Assembly (NCBI GenBank): GCA_004802725.1
Contig: SGPM01000017.1
Location: 1-64,000, forward strand
Direction of reading: 5' to 3'
DNA from: Antrodiella citrinella
Taxonomy: Eukaryota > Basidiomycota > Agaricomycetes > Polyporales > Steccherinaceae
Length of the DNA: 64,000 bases
The notes beneath the pieces are model-generated. The model worked only from the letters and a program-made list of their open reading frames with translations, was not told where the DNA came from and did no database searches. The position numbers and the translations under genes were made by a program. Positions 53,886-64,000 of the stretch are shown here, in pieces (positions within the stretch are counted from its first letter, which is position 1; each line of letters begins with the position of its first letter).

Positions 53886-56658
53886 ATGGCCGCTGTGTCC
53901 CCTGCCAGGAGGCGTGAGCGCGTTGTAGAGCGCAACTCGGTCCTTCGAGCCTCAATCCTTGATACTGCCCTTGAACTCGGTGTCGCAGACAGTAGCGCTG
54001 TCGCGAGATGGATGTTCAATCCCCTGCAAGAGGTCGATGAAGATGCCGAGGTGAGTGCGTCGTCTTTATTCTATTGTGAATCTTCGCTAAATCACCTTGC
54101 TACAGAGCATGGTGTCACCGAGTCTGACATATGCCTCGACAGCAACATCTGAGGAATCTGCCTATGGCTCTAATTTTCGTCACCACCGGCCAGGCGCCGG
54201 TGCTTCCACATCCAATTCCTTCTCCAGTCAGTCGCACTCGCCGGCGAAATCTGGCAAACCTAGCTTGGATGATCTTGGCTACTCTCGCAACGATGGCTTG
54301 ACACCAGAACCCGGCGCACAACGCGCTATTCACTTTGACCTGAGCAATACCCCGGAACCACGCGCTCCTTCCCCGATGCCTCCACCGGCAAAGAGTGCAA
54401 AGTTACGGAAGGCCAAACCGGACGGTTATGAGAGCGATGGTGGGTACGTTAGTGACGGTACCAAAAGCAACAAGGAGAAGGAGAAAAAGAAGAGTAAGAA
54501 GAAGCTCAAGGAGGACGGGAATGTACCAGGCGAGGAAAGCGACGGTGGCTATCTTTCCGAATTCTCGTCACGGAAGAGGAAGGAGAAGAAGAAAGCCAAG
54601 AAGGAGAAGGAGGCGTTGGAGAAGTCCATGACAGACGGCGAGTCCGACGGTGGATATATCTCGATGACTTTTGGCAAGGGCAGACGGGATCGAGCTGCTG
54701 CTGCCAAAGCTGCAAATGCAGCTGCAGGCAATCAGACCGGGGACGAATCTGACGGTGCCTACCTCTCCGAGTCCTCCGTCAAGAAACGTTCTAGGTTCTT
54801 CCGAATGAACGGCAAGTCTTCCCGGAAGAAGAATAGTCCTTCAGAGGCCGCTTCAGTAGTACCACCTGTGCCTTCTCTACCTCCGATGCAACTGAAGATT
54901 GCGGACATGTTCGCCAAGGGTGAAATGCCATTCTCAGAGGACTCGCGCACCGTTACTCCCGTGCCCAGTGAACGTACGGCCGTCGAGACGAGATCGCTCA
55001 ACGCGAGCACGCGAACCTATGATACCTCAATCTCATCCATGGAGCCCTCTCTCAACTCATCTGTAGAGCCTTCCATAGGCGTACAAACTCCCTTGGATTC
55101 GCCAAAGGCGATCCCGAACGTGTTCATAGATGCTGGGTCTATTCGCTCACCAAGTACGGACCTGCTAGCGACCTTTGGTCAAAGAAATCTATCTCAGGTT
55201 CATACTCCTGTTCGCGCGAAGGGTCCTTCCTTGGATACCATCTCGACGAATTCCTCTGCGGAATCTCCCGCGGCCCTACAAGCGACCTCCCCTCTTCGAA
55301 AGCCCACTGTTCCAATGATATCCATGCCCAGACCCAAGAAGAATCCGTCCGCCCAGACAGTATCTCCTCAAATATCTGCGCCGAATACGCATGCACTTAT
55401 GGCCAAACATACCCCCGTTCCGCTCATTCTCACACCGCCCACACCTGCTGCCAGTGCTCGTTCGTTTGGGAAACATTCNCCGTCATCTGGTAGCGCACCG
55501 GATACGGGCGACACATTATCCCCGTGGAATCGTACACCCGACGTGCCCCGTAGCCCATCACAGAATTCCAGACTGTCGTCAGGAAACTCACCTTTACCCA
55601 GTCCAACTACCCCGAATAATGTCAGACCTCATGTCTTGGCTTACTACGACCTTCCTCCGCCAAGTCCTCCTCCCTCGGGACCGTTGCCTAGAGTACCACC
55701 GATCCCCAGCTCCCCTCGTCACGATTGGAGCCAACAGCGCGCCCCTTCGCCCGTTTGGAAGAGCGAGCTCTCACCAGGCGGGCCTAACTCATCGTCCTCC
55801 ACAGGTCTTTCTCCGTCCAACAGGCCGTCTTCGCCTCTGTTCTTACAACGAATCCCTGCATCTCAGCAAGCCCAACGGGGACGCGAATCGCCTTTCCCGG
55901 TGGCCCCGGCCCCACTTCCTGACGAGCCGCTAACTCGTACAATGTCCATTCAGCGAGGACGAAACTCACCCTTCCCTACCCAGCCTGTTCTTCCCCGCCA
56001 GGAGTCGGCGGATCTTGTGAGAAGAACGTCGATAGCTCGGGGCAACAGCCCCACCGGAAGCAACACCCGTCCGATGCGTCTTGGAACAAAGATGGTGAAC
56101 ATATCGGGCCCGATGTCTGCGGATGTGTACAGTCATCAGCAACGGGCGGTGATACCTCAGCAGAAGTTGGATGCGCATTGGCAACCTCGATCAGCATCTG
56201 CTCTGGATAATCATACACGGCCTTCCGAAGACTCACAGCGGTCTTGGATAGATTACGGAGACTATGGAGATGAGGAGGAGGACGTCATCCTGGATTACCG
56301 TCGTCCGTCCTCTGATGAGCAAGATCTCAGTCAGGAAGGCAGTGAGTCGATATACCACGACGAGGATCCAAACATCTATAGCACATACGCCCACGATCAG
56401 AACCAAGATGTCGAAGACGTTGATGTGCGCTCCACGCAGTTCTTCGACGCTGAAGACAGCGATGGCGAAGGCTCGACCGAGAAGGCAAATCGGTATAGCG
56501 TGTGGAGTGCCAAGAGCCGCATGAGCATCCTCGATGGGGAGCGCAGCGGAGATGTGCGGCAGAAGTTTGTCCAACGCGTCGAGGCGATGTATGGCAAGTC
56601 TACCATCCCTCCTGTCCCCAAGCTTCCCTCTCCGAAGTCAAGGCCCGGCATGTTTTGA
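53886..56658 (+). CDS. Large disordered protein with repeated ESDGGY motifs, unknown function
   Basis: Exon 1 (53886-54050) and exon 2 (54106-56658) give 905 residues. I do not recognise the family. The N-terminus (MAAVSPARRRERVVERNSVL, then DTALELGVADSSAVARWMF) can form helices. From about residue 155 four units of the form ESDGGYVSDG, ESDGGYLSEF, ESDGGYISMT and ESDGAYLSES alternate with Lys-rich spacers (EKEKKKSKKKLKEDG, KRKEKKKAKKEKEALEK). The central 500 residues are Ser/Pro-rich with many SPxP and RxNSP sites, typical of a kinase-regulated scaffold. The C-terminal 60 residues look folded (RYSVWSAKSRMSILDGERSG, QKFVQRVEAMYGKSTIPPVP) and end in a proline-rich tail. One n base at 55479 leaves one residue unknown. 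Confidence 0.8.
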
Positions 56659-57298
56659 TTTTCTTTTTTGGTTTTTTGTTGGGGATTCGTATACCATACC
56701 ATACCCCGGTACATGCAGGTGATTGTAGGGCCGGTCTCTGACACTTTCTGTTTTGTCTGCATAGTCATTCTTTCGCATAGCATATCAGAGCACTTAGAAC
56801 ATTTCGTTATCGTTTGGAAGATTCCATAATAGCCACTTCATGGTTGCCTTTGTCGTCGCGGTTTGAGTCGCAGGGCTCTGGTCTGCATTGATGCCGCATT
56901 GTTCATATAACATATGCTACATATCCATACCTTTACAACGTTTTCCGAGACAGATGTGTTGGGCAGGCAACCGACAGGGAAAAAAGTCTGATACGCCGAA
57001 GGAGAGTCGAACCCCTCCCGCTTGCTTGGAATAATAATTTTTATTCTCTTTCTATGTAAAGCGATAAGTATTGCGTTGCCACTCTATTTTGACTACACCG
57101 GTAATGTAAGAAGCATTGAAGCCACCGTGGTGACCGATGCCAGTGATTGGATGATACCTCGCCGATTACTACCCATAAGTACTGTATGTACCGACAGAAT
57201 TGTATAACCGACTGCGCGGGTGGAGGGTTTTAGTTTGAGACTAATTGTATGCCCGCGACCCGCAAGGATATTGGAAATATACAACATCCGCATGAAGG
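56659..57298. other. Convergent 3' intergenic region with a tRNA-like 3' half
   Basis: These 640 bases contain no protein gene. A perfect T-arm and 3' acceptor strand of a tRNA are seen on the minus strand at about 56992-57016, listed separately. The rest probably holds 3' UTRs. Confidence 0.4.
56980..57016 (-). ncRNA. tRNA 3'-half-like sequence (B box, T-arm, acceptor strand, T-run)
   Basis: On the minus strand the T-arm AGGGGTTCGACTCTCCT (57016-57000) has a five-pair stem with one G-T wobble and loop TTCGACT, matching the Pol III B box. It is followed directly by a seven-base acceptor strand TCGGCGT, a discriminator A, and a T6 run at about 56986-56981 that would end Pol III transcription. 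I could not find a fitting 5' half (complement ACGCCGA) with a D-arm within 100 bases upstream. It is most likely a tRNA relic or the head or tail of a SINE-like element rather than a working tRNA gene. Confidence 0.4.
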
Positions 57299-59655
57299 TC
57301 AGCGAACTAATTCGACCCGCAGAGGCATCTTCGTTTCAAAACTCTCTTTCCCTACGGTGGGGAACTGTACGCCCGCCCAGTTCCAGTAAACCTCCTTGTC
57401 GGATGGCGTGAATTTGAAGGTCTCCAGAAGCACCGACAAAACGACCTCTGTGTGGTAGCCAAAAGCGTCAGTGCGTGCGTGCGAAGGATATGTGTTAAGA
57501 TGCGACACGTACTCATTTCGAGTTGAGAGAATTTGAAGCCACTGAAAAGTTAGAATCCAATATGATCAGCAACAAGATGGAGGGTGAGCTAGAGGTACAC
57601 GTACATGCAAGCTCTGCCGCCACCTAAGAACGTCATCCTGAGTCCATGCAGAATTGTGTTAGCCATTGTAGATACACCGGTAAAGTCTCTCACAAATTCG
57701 AATAGACTCCTGGTGCATGCGCGTCCGTGACGGTCTCTGGGAGGGGCTCCAGCCAGCGTTCTGGTTTCCACACATGTGCGTCGGGTCCCCAGATTGCGGG
57801 GTTTATGTTGTACGCCAGTATCCCAATCACGATACCGGTTCCCTTGGGCACCAGGAGCTCGCTCATCATGGTTCCGTCCTTTCCACGAAGTGGTGTTGAA
57901 AGAGGCATGATCACGTCCTTGGTTGTGCTGTGAGGGATTATGTCAATCATTATTATATTTTGTTTCGACGAACGGCTGCGTAGGGCTTACACTCTGGTCA
58001 TCTGAGTAGCAGGAGAATACCTGAGGAGGAGTGTCAATGTGACCCATTCTTTGAGCTATATCACACTACTTACATTCGCAAAGTCTCTCTACACACGGCT
58101 TCGAGGTACGGCAAATTCATGAGCTCGTCGTAGTCAATTTGTTCTTGGTCCCCGCGAGCGGTTATAATTTCCTGACGAAGTTTCTCTTGCGCGTCCGGAT
58201 GTTCCGAGAGGACTTGCAGTGTATGCGCCAGTGCACCACTCGTGGTCTCCATTGCTGCAAAAATCAGAGCCCTTTGGATGTCATCGCTCAGCAAATTCGG
58301 CTCGGATGGTACAGTGATCATAGAAATGCTCACGTCATGTGTCCCAATATTTCGGTATCGGACATCTTCTCATCACCTGAGGCGTGCATGTTCTCTTTCA
58401 CTAGAAGAAAAGCACTTAGGTACATACTGGAAAGATATCGTGAAAGAACGCACGTAAGACAGTCATGATATCTTTTCCTTCTCCGACTTGCTGTTCCAAT
58501 GCCCCATCACCTTGAGCCAGTAAAGCCCTCTTCTGTGCGAGGATTTCCTTCGATTTATTCTCCAACGTGTCAACGATCTCTATCGTACGATGGAGACGGG
58601 GTAACGGTAGCATCTCCGCAACGCGTCGATGAAATGCGGGAGTCCCGAGCCAAGACACGAGAGGAAGGAATCGGACCCAAATGAAGAGAGGTGATACGGT
58701 TGGGCTAGAAGGAAGGATATTGAGCGGTGAACACTGGTCAAGAACGACACAACTGACATGAGTGCTTTCACGGCCTCTGCAAACGGGTTCTTCCAGTCAC
58801 GGTCCAGTGGATCAAAAGAGTGACCGAGTCCACCTTGTCCGACCAGCTCGAGAGCAGTTCGAGTCATCCAGCTAAGTACATCGATCTCCCGTTGGCCATC
58901 CTTGACCTCATTTGAGAGGGCTTTGCGCAGCTATGCTCGATGAGAATATGAGAGACGCCTCAAGTACAAGATATTCGTACCTGATTGGTTATGCGATAGA
59001 AGGTCGGGACGATATAGCGCATATGATTCGCATTGAATACCGGATTGAGAATCTTGCGCTGTCGACGATGTCTCTCCCCTAGAGATATTCATGTCAGTAT
59101 GACATCAGTTCCGACGTCTGCGTAAAGACGTACCTAAGCTTGACAACAAGCTGTCGCCAAAGACAAGGGAATTAAAGCTTTCCAATGGTCAACAAGGCAG
59201 CCAGAAATAACAGCAGATCGCTCGGACTCACTTGATAAAAACCGAAGTCTCTTCATAGATATACTGATCCTTGACCACGATATGGTGCAGGGCCTTGGAA
59301 TCGTACACATACAGCATCGGTGACTGACAAGCACGATCAGCGCATGTTTATCTTAACACAGGATTCTCTCACTCCAAGAAACGCGCTGAATTTGACGACA
59401 GGACCATAGTTGCCAATTAACTCCTTCTGGAACGCCCATCCATGTCGTTCAAAGAAACGTTTAAGGTCGCCTAGGATAAGGCTAGTCATTCAGTATTCGT
59501 CGCAGGTCAAACTAGTCACAGGACTCGCCTATAAACCACGATGCAGGTTTGGGCCCTGGAACGTTGCTCAGAGGCGACCACTGCTTGGACGTTCGGATTA
59601 CAGTCCAAATGACCCATGCGACGAGCAGACCCAAGGCGGTCTGTAGCAAAGCCAT
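57299..59655 (-). CDS. Cytochrome P450 monooxygenase (tandem copy 1)
   Basis: The start MALLQTALGLLVAWVIWTVI is an N-terminal membrane anchor, followed by the proline hinge VPGPKPASWF. Landmarks in order: the C-helix region about 59.2 kb, the I-helix oxygen-binding motif ALIFAAMETTSGALAHTLQV, ExxR in AVCRETLR, the PERF-like motif HVWKPERWLEPLP, and heme loop MTFLGGGRACI-GFKFSQLEM, split by an intron after the Cys codon. The stop is TGA at 57301-57299 after MPLRVELVR. About ten introns are present. The first intron appears to use a GC donor (TATAG|GCGAGT near 59526). The gene lies tandem to a second P450 with the same layout. ER-bound oxidation of an unknown lipophilic substrate is inferred; a CYP family cannot be assigned by eye. 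Confidence 0.92.
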
Positions 59656-60429
59656 AGCGGTATTGAAGAGCGGATGTACTTGTCGGGCTGAAAGAGGTGT
59701 GTGTGGGTCTCAGCACATGGGCGCATCTTATAGATAAAGACGACATACTGTCAATGATTCGAAGTCCCACACTACACCGGATACTGTCTCAGCCGAGGCT
59801 ACCCCTTTCTGGTGGAAATCGATCATGCCTACATCTGCCTACGTAGCCTATACGATGGCGCAGCCGGCATTTGAACGCGAATGGTGGCAGGTGGTGGCAG
59901 ACCGTGTGTCCCAACTTCTTGAGGCCTGAGGGTTTGCGGATCCGGAGGGCTAGGGTTGAACGTTGGGAGCCACTTTGTAGCGGTTTTTACTGGTCAAATG
60001 ATGATCAAGTCAATAGAAAATGCCCATACCGGTGTCATCGGGTGGCCCGGGTGTACTCCGAAGAGGCGCTCTCGACAGCACGAAGCAACAGCAGCGTATT
60101 TACTATTCGGCCTCAACACCGTGGCAACTTCAAGAAAAAAGTGGATCACATTGACGAAAGTGTATGGTAGAACGTATTAAGTACACATGGCAGCCAGACT
60201 CAACAAGTCAATAGAGAAGTCAGGAATTCGAAGGCGGGCTTGACGAGAGAGGTAGATATGTACACCACCATGATGACCGCGCCTCTCTTCGAACTTCGAT
60301 TCTCGAGAGGCAACTGCTTGGGATATCCTGGAATGTAGCGAAGCACTTCTGGAGTGGGTCAGACGATGTAGAATCCAAAACATAATGTCCATCCGTGCAA
60401 TCTGCGCTCCGTCGTGCATATGTCTGTAA
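59656..60429. other. Intergenic region between the tandem P450 genes
   Basis: These 774 bases hold the promoter of copy 1 and the 3' end of copy 2, both on the minus strand. Only short unsupported ORFs occur. A GGTGGCAGGTGGTGGCAG direct repeat lies near 59883-59900. Confidence 0.35.
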
Positions 60430-62830
60430 CTATGTTGAGGACTTGGAAATAAGCTCGACCATCAGCGGCATCTGGGGTTTCGGGCTCTCTCCAACCGTAG
60501 GAGACTGGAGTCCTCTCAGGTTCCACTGAACATCCTTGTCACTAGGACTGAACTTGAATGTTTCCAAGAGCACAGATAGCACGATCTCTGTTTGTGGCGT
60601 CGTCAGTTGCTCAACCTTTCGGACAGTAGAATGTACGCACTCATCTCCATCTGAGAGAACTTGAAACCGCTGTGTGAGAACAAATTGTCAGTGATCTCGC
60701 TCTGATATCCCCCAAAATAGGTCACGTACATGCAAGCCCTACCGCCACCCAAGAAAGTCATCCTAGGGCAAGGCATAAGTATCTCCTAATCACCAAACGA
60801 GAAGGGCTTCGCTTACAGATTGGAATATATACTAGGAATGTGAGCATCCGTGACGGCGTCTGGCAAGGGCTTCAACCAGCGTTCGGGCTTCCACTCGAGC
60901 GCATCGGGACCCCATAGTTCTTCGTTGCAGTTGGATGCCAATATGCCAATGGTGACATTTGTACCTTTGGGGACGCTGATCTCGTTCATCATGGCGCCGT
61001 TGTTGCCCTTTATCGGGTTCGACAAGGGCAGAACAACGTCCTCCCGAGCTCTGTCAAATACCGTTAAGTCGACGCATGGTACCCGGTTCAAAAAAAATCC
61101 TCACGTCCTTGACATCATAACGGTGGGTGAATGACTTTATGCAACTAGAGTCAGATACAATCATGCTCCGGTAACAGAAACGAACTTACACGCGCAGTGA
61201 TTCCCTACAAACCGCTTCGAGGTACGGTAACGCAACGAGGCGATCATACTCGATCTCGTCGCCGTTTCCGCGTGCTTCCGCGAGCTCTTGACGAAGTTTC
61301 TCCTGAACATCGGGATGTTGCGCCAGTAAATCAAGAATGCGAGCTAGAGCACCACTTGTTGTCTCCATCGCAGCAAACATCAAAGAGCTGAGGGAGAGTT
61401 TTGAGTTTGCGATGACGAAGGCATGGCGAAGGCACTGACCTCATGTGACCCAAGAATTCAGCATCAGACATTCTATCTTCTTCGGATGTTTGAGTATTTG
61501 CTTTCACTATACCCGGAACGATTCAGCATGATCCTGAGATACACACACGCAAGAGAAGACGCACGAAGCACACTCATCAAATCTTTGCCTTCGTCCACTG
61601 AGTCCAATTCGCCTGACGCGAGAGCTGCTTTCTTGTGCACAAGAATATCCGTCGATACCCGATTTAAATGATCAACAATCTCGATGCAACGCCGAATACG
61701 CGCGCTCGGAAGACAGTCGACAATCCACCTTCGAAACTTGCCACTACCAAACCTGGCGAGACGTTCAATGGGCATGAACCGTGCAGCGAGGAAGAAAGGT
61801 CGGAACATCGTGCTGCACTCAGCCTGTTAGTAACAAGCAGAATCCAGAGGCACCTGGACGTACATAACATTCTTCAAATCTTCTGCCAATGGGTTGACTG
61901 TGTCATCCTCCAGCGTATCAAAGGAGTGTCCCAAACCACCTTGACCGATAAGCTCAAGAGCAAGACGAGTCAGCCAATGCAACACCTCGATTTCCTTCGG
62001 TCCGCCGCTGACTTGTCTGCGGAAGGCCTCGCGAAGCTGCACGAAAGTGTAAGCTAGTAACGATGTGCGAGGGGACCGTGCTGACATTACGCGTGACTCG
62101 ATAGAATGTCGAGGACATGTACCGCATATGGTTGATATTGAATACTGTCATTTCATTTGAGATGGACCTCATGTTATATGCATAAACATTGACCCACCTG
62201 GATTCAACATCTTGCGTTGGCGTCGGTGCTCCTCTCCTATTGATGATCCTCAGATACGGGTTTGAACTCGCGAGGAGGAATTTAACAAACCTAACGACGA
62301 GAGCAAACTCGGACCAAACGCTAGACGATTAAAGCTTTACAAAATTAGCATCGGTCGTTGTGCCACGATTATTGTCTCAATACTCACTTCAAAAATACCG
62401 GAGTCTCCTCGTATATGTATTGATCCTTGATCACAATGTGATGCAGGGCCTTTGGGTCATACACATAGAGCATGGGGCGCTGAAACCGTCATTAAATAAG
62501 TAGCACAAGACGGCACATGCTGTAGGCTGCTTACTCCGAGAAAAGTTCGAAGCTTTACGACGGGTCCAAATGTTCGCCACATATGTTGGTGGAAGGTTCT
62601 TGCATCGTCCCCGAATAGGTCACGCAGACTGCCTATCAAACCACCAATAAATTCAGTATGGGCCGTCAATCAATAGAGTAAGAGGTTGTACCAGTTATAA
62701 ATGAACTCGGTTTAGGGCCTGGGACATTGTCCAACGAAGATGGCAAAATGTAGTAATGGAACGTCATCCACGTCAGCCCAGCAACTATGGCAAGAGCCAC
62801 AGTCTGCGGAGTCGACAGTGTATACTGCAT
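60430..62830 (-). CDS. Cytochrome P450 monooxygenase (tandem copy 2)
   Basis: The start MQYTLSTPQTVALAIVAGLT is a membrane anchor, followed by DNVPGPKPSSFIT, and the first intron here has a normal GT donor. Next are FGPVVKLRTFLG, the I-helix MMFAAMETTSGALARILDLL, ExxR in AVCRESLRV, the PERW segment ALEWKPERWLKPLPD, and heme loop MTFLGGGRACM with GFKFSQMEM across an intron. The end reads MPLMVELISKSST before the TAG at 60432-60430. Residue-level similarity with copy 1 is high throughout (for example TDAHIPSIYSNL versus TDAHAPGVYSNL), so the two arose by tandem duplication and then diverged. Substrate unknown. Confidence 0.92.
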
Positions 62831-63707
62831 ACTTACAAGCAGAAGTAACTGGGAAAGAGGAGGTGAGGCAATCGCCGGCAGACTTTAAATTTATAGCTCT
62901 ACCTGATCGACTTCACCCGAAAACGGGACATCCGCAAACCATGTAAGTACTCGGCTAATCCAAACGAGACATCGCCTCGAGACATTATCGCACAGTCGCA
63001 GTGGCTGCGACTGGGCTGCGACGTCGAGCTGCGATTCTCAAGCGATTCTTATTGAACGAGATGCCGTCGGAAAACGTACAGTATTGCGCCCGCGCTCGGC
63101 GCGCTGCAATTCAGCCACGTAATGTTGCTCACGTCATCCTTCGTGTAGGTGACTCTGCGAAACTGCTGCGTCTGCATGAGGCTCACTGCGCATGCGGCTC
63201 CGAGTCTGGTAGACACCGCCCATATACTCACCGACAAGGCGATCTCTCAAGTAGAAACAACTACTGTGATGGCTGTTGATTTCAGCCATCCATAATTCAA
63301 GTGGCGTGTCCAAGTCTCAGTCATAGACTCGCGATCGGCAGAAGTCTGAAGTCTTCCCCTATGTCGCGTCAGGTCGCGTCTTGCGTAACGATAAGTACAC
63401 AGACTTGCAGGCTAGTAAGACTTAGCAAGGCACCTGTGTTTTGTCCTGAGTTACACAGGACCAATAATAGACCTCAATCTCGGGTTCAGTAAAAGATGGA
63501 CCTACGATTGACATGAAACACAGTACATAGACATCATGGTACGACTGGATGCATACTTTCCGACAACGTAATGGTATTGTGGTATATATGGACATGCAAT
63601 AGGTGAACTTGAAGCAGGAATGGATGATGAGATATGTGGTATGAGAGATCAGAGAAATATGCAAGGGAATAAGGGATTAAAATGCGGGTCACAAATTTGA
63701 AGGCAGG
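62831..63707. other. Intergenic region, no gene seen
   Basis: About 880 bases separate the P450 copy 2 start from the stop of the right-edge gene on the same strand. The short ORFs are unsupported. An inverted-repeat-like GTCGCAGTGGCTGCGAC lies near 62996-63012. Confidence 0.4.
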
Positions 63708-64000
63708 TCAGACTTCGATCATGCGGACTACGTCGTCCTTAGTAGTTTCTTCACGGAGTGCTGCTTGAGCACTGTCGCGGCAATCGTGGCACATGGATGC
63801 TTCACTGTATACGCGTCTGTGAGTCCAGCGTCGGCGAAGAGGTTGGGAAGATATACCTATTCGGTGCCTCGTAACAGCAATTGCGGCATACAGTCTGAGA
63901 GCAGCCTACGACGAGGTCGGGCTTAGACTCATCCGTTCTTCCATCCTCCTCATCTTCATCTAATGTCAACGGCTTTCGCCTCTTGCCGGACACACTGGCT
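63708..64000 (-). CDS. 3' end of a Cys-rich protein, start outside window
   Basis: Two exons are visible: from the right edge to 63857, and 63816-63708. They join across a 40-base GT-AG intron to read KRRKPLTLDEDEEDGRTDES, CSQTVCRNCCYEAPNR, then RVYSEASMCHDCRDSAQAAL and a stop after DVVRMIEV. The spacing C-x4-C-x2-CC followed by C-x2-C suggests one or two zinc-binding knuckles. The acidic and basic patches before it suggest a nuclear protein. Too little is visible to name the family. Confidence 0.55.

Overview
The window is nuclear DNA of a filamentous basidiomycete, most likely an Agaricomycete. Genes are packed on both strands and broken by many 45-70 base GT-AG introns, mean GC is moderate, and core promoters carry TATAAA boxes. 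Mushroom-type families are present: a Plavaka transposon, large F-box proteins, tandem P450s and small secreted proteins. Ambiguous bases (n) cluster at 14.0-15.5 kb and 21.7-22.5 kb and mark draft-quality consensus.

Left third (1-21.1 kb). A bifunctional lysine-ketoglutarate reductase/saccharopine dehydrogenase runs off the left edge and is divergent from the SMC5/6 kleisin gene nse4. Next come a small one-helix membrane protein, a short two-exon gene of an unknown repeated family, valyl-tRNA synthetase with two in-frame starts, a CNNM/Mam3-type DUF21-CBS membrane protein, a divergent Asx-homology (ASXH) protein, a decayed stretch with a kinase-like relic and a second copy of the repeated family, and an MFS transporter.

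Middle (22-31 kb). Four tandem paralogues encode secreted proteins with a shared roughly 170-residue domain and the same two phase-0 introns: one fused to a long Ser/Thr/Pro-rich stalk, two short forms and one pseudogene. A UCH37/BAP1-type deubiquitinase with a C-terminal ULD follows. It is functionally related to the ASXH protein 13 kb away.

Transposon (31-39.7 kb). A complete 6,949 bp Plavaka (CACTA-like) element sits inside an F-box gene. It has 25 bp perfect terminal inverted repeats, a TG duplication, a four-exon transposase and a divergent DUF6532-like second gene. Removing the element and one TG leaves the F-box frame open.

Right third (41-64 kb). Two head-to-head GH5 paralogues are followed by exosome subunit RRP42, an FAD monooxygenase, Pol III subunit Rpc25/RPC8, an M24B Xaa-Pro peptidase, a disordered protein with repeated ESDGGY motifs, two tandem P450s and the 3' end of a Cys-rich gene running off the right edge. 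Most genes are housekeeping. The accessory content is the secreted-protein array, the transposon and its victim, the repeated short gene, the GH5 pair and the P450 pair.
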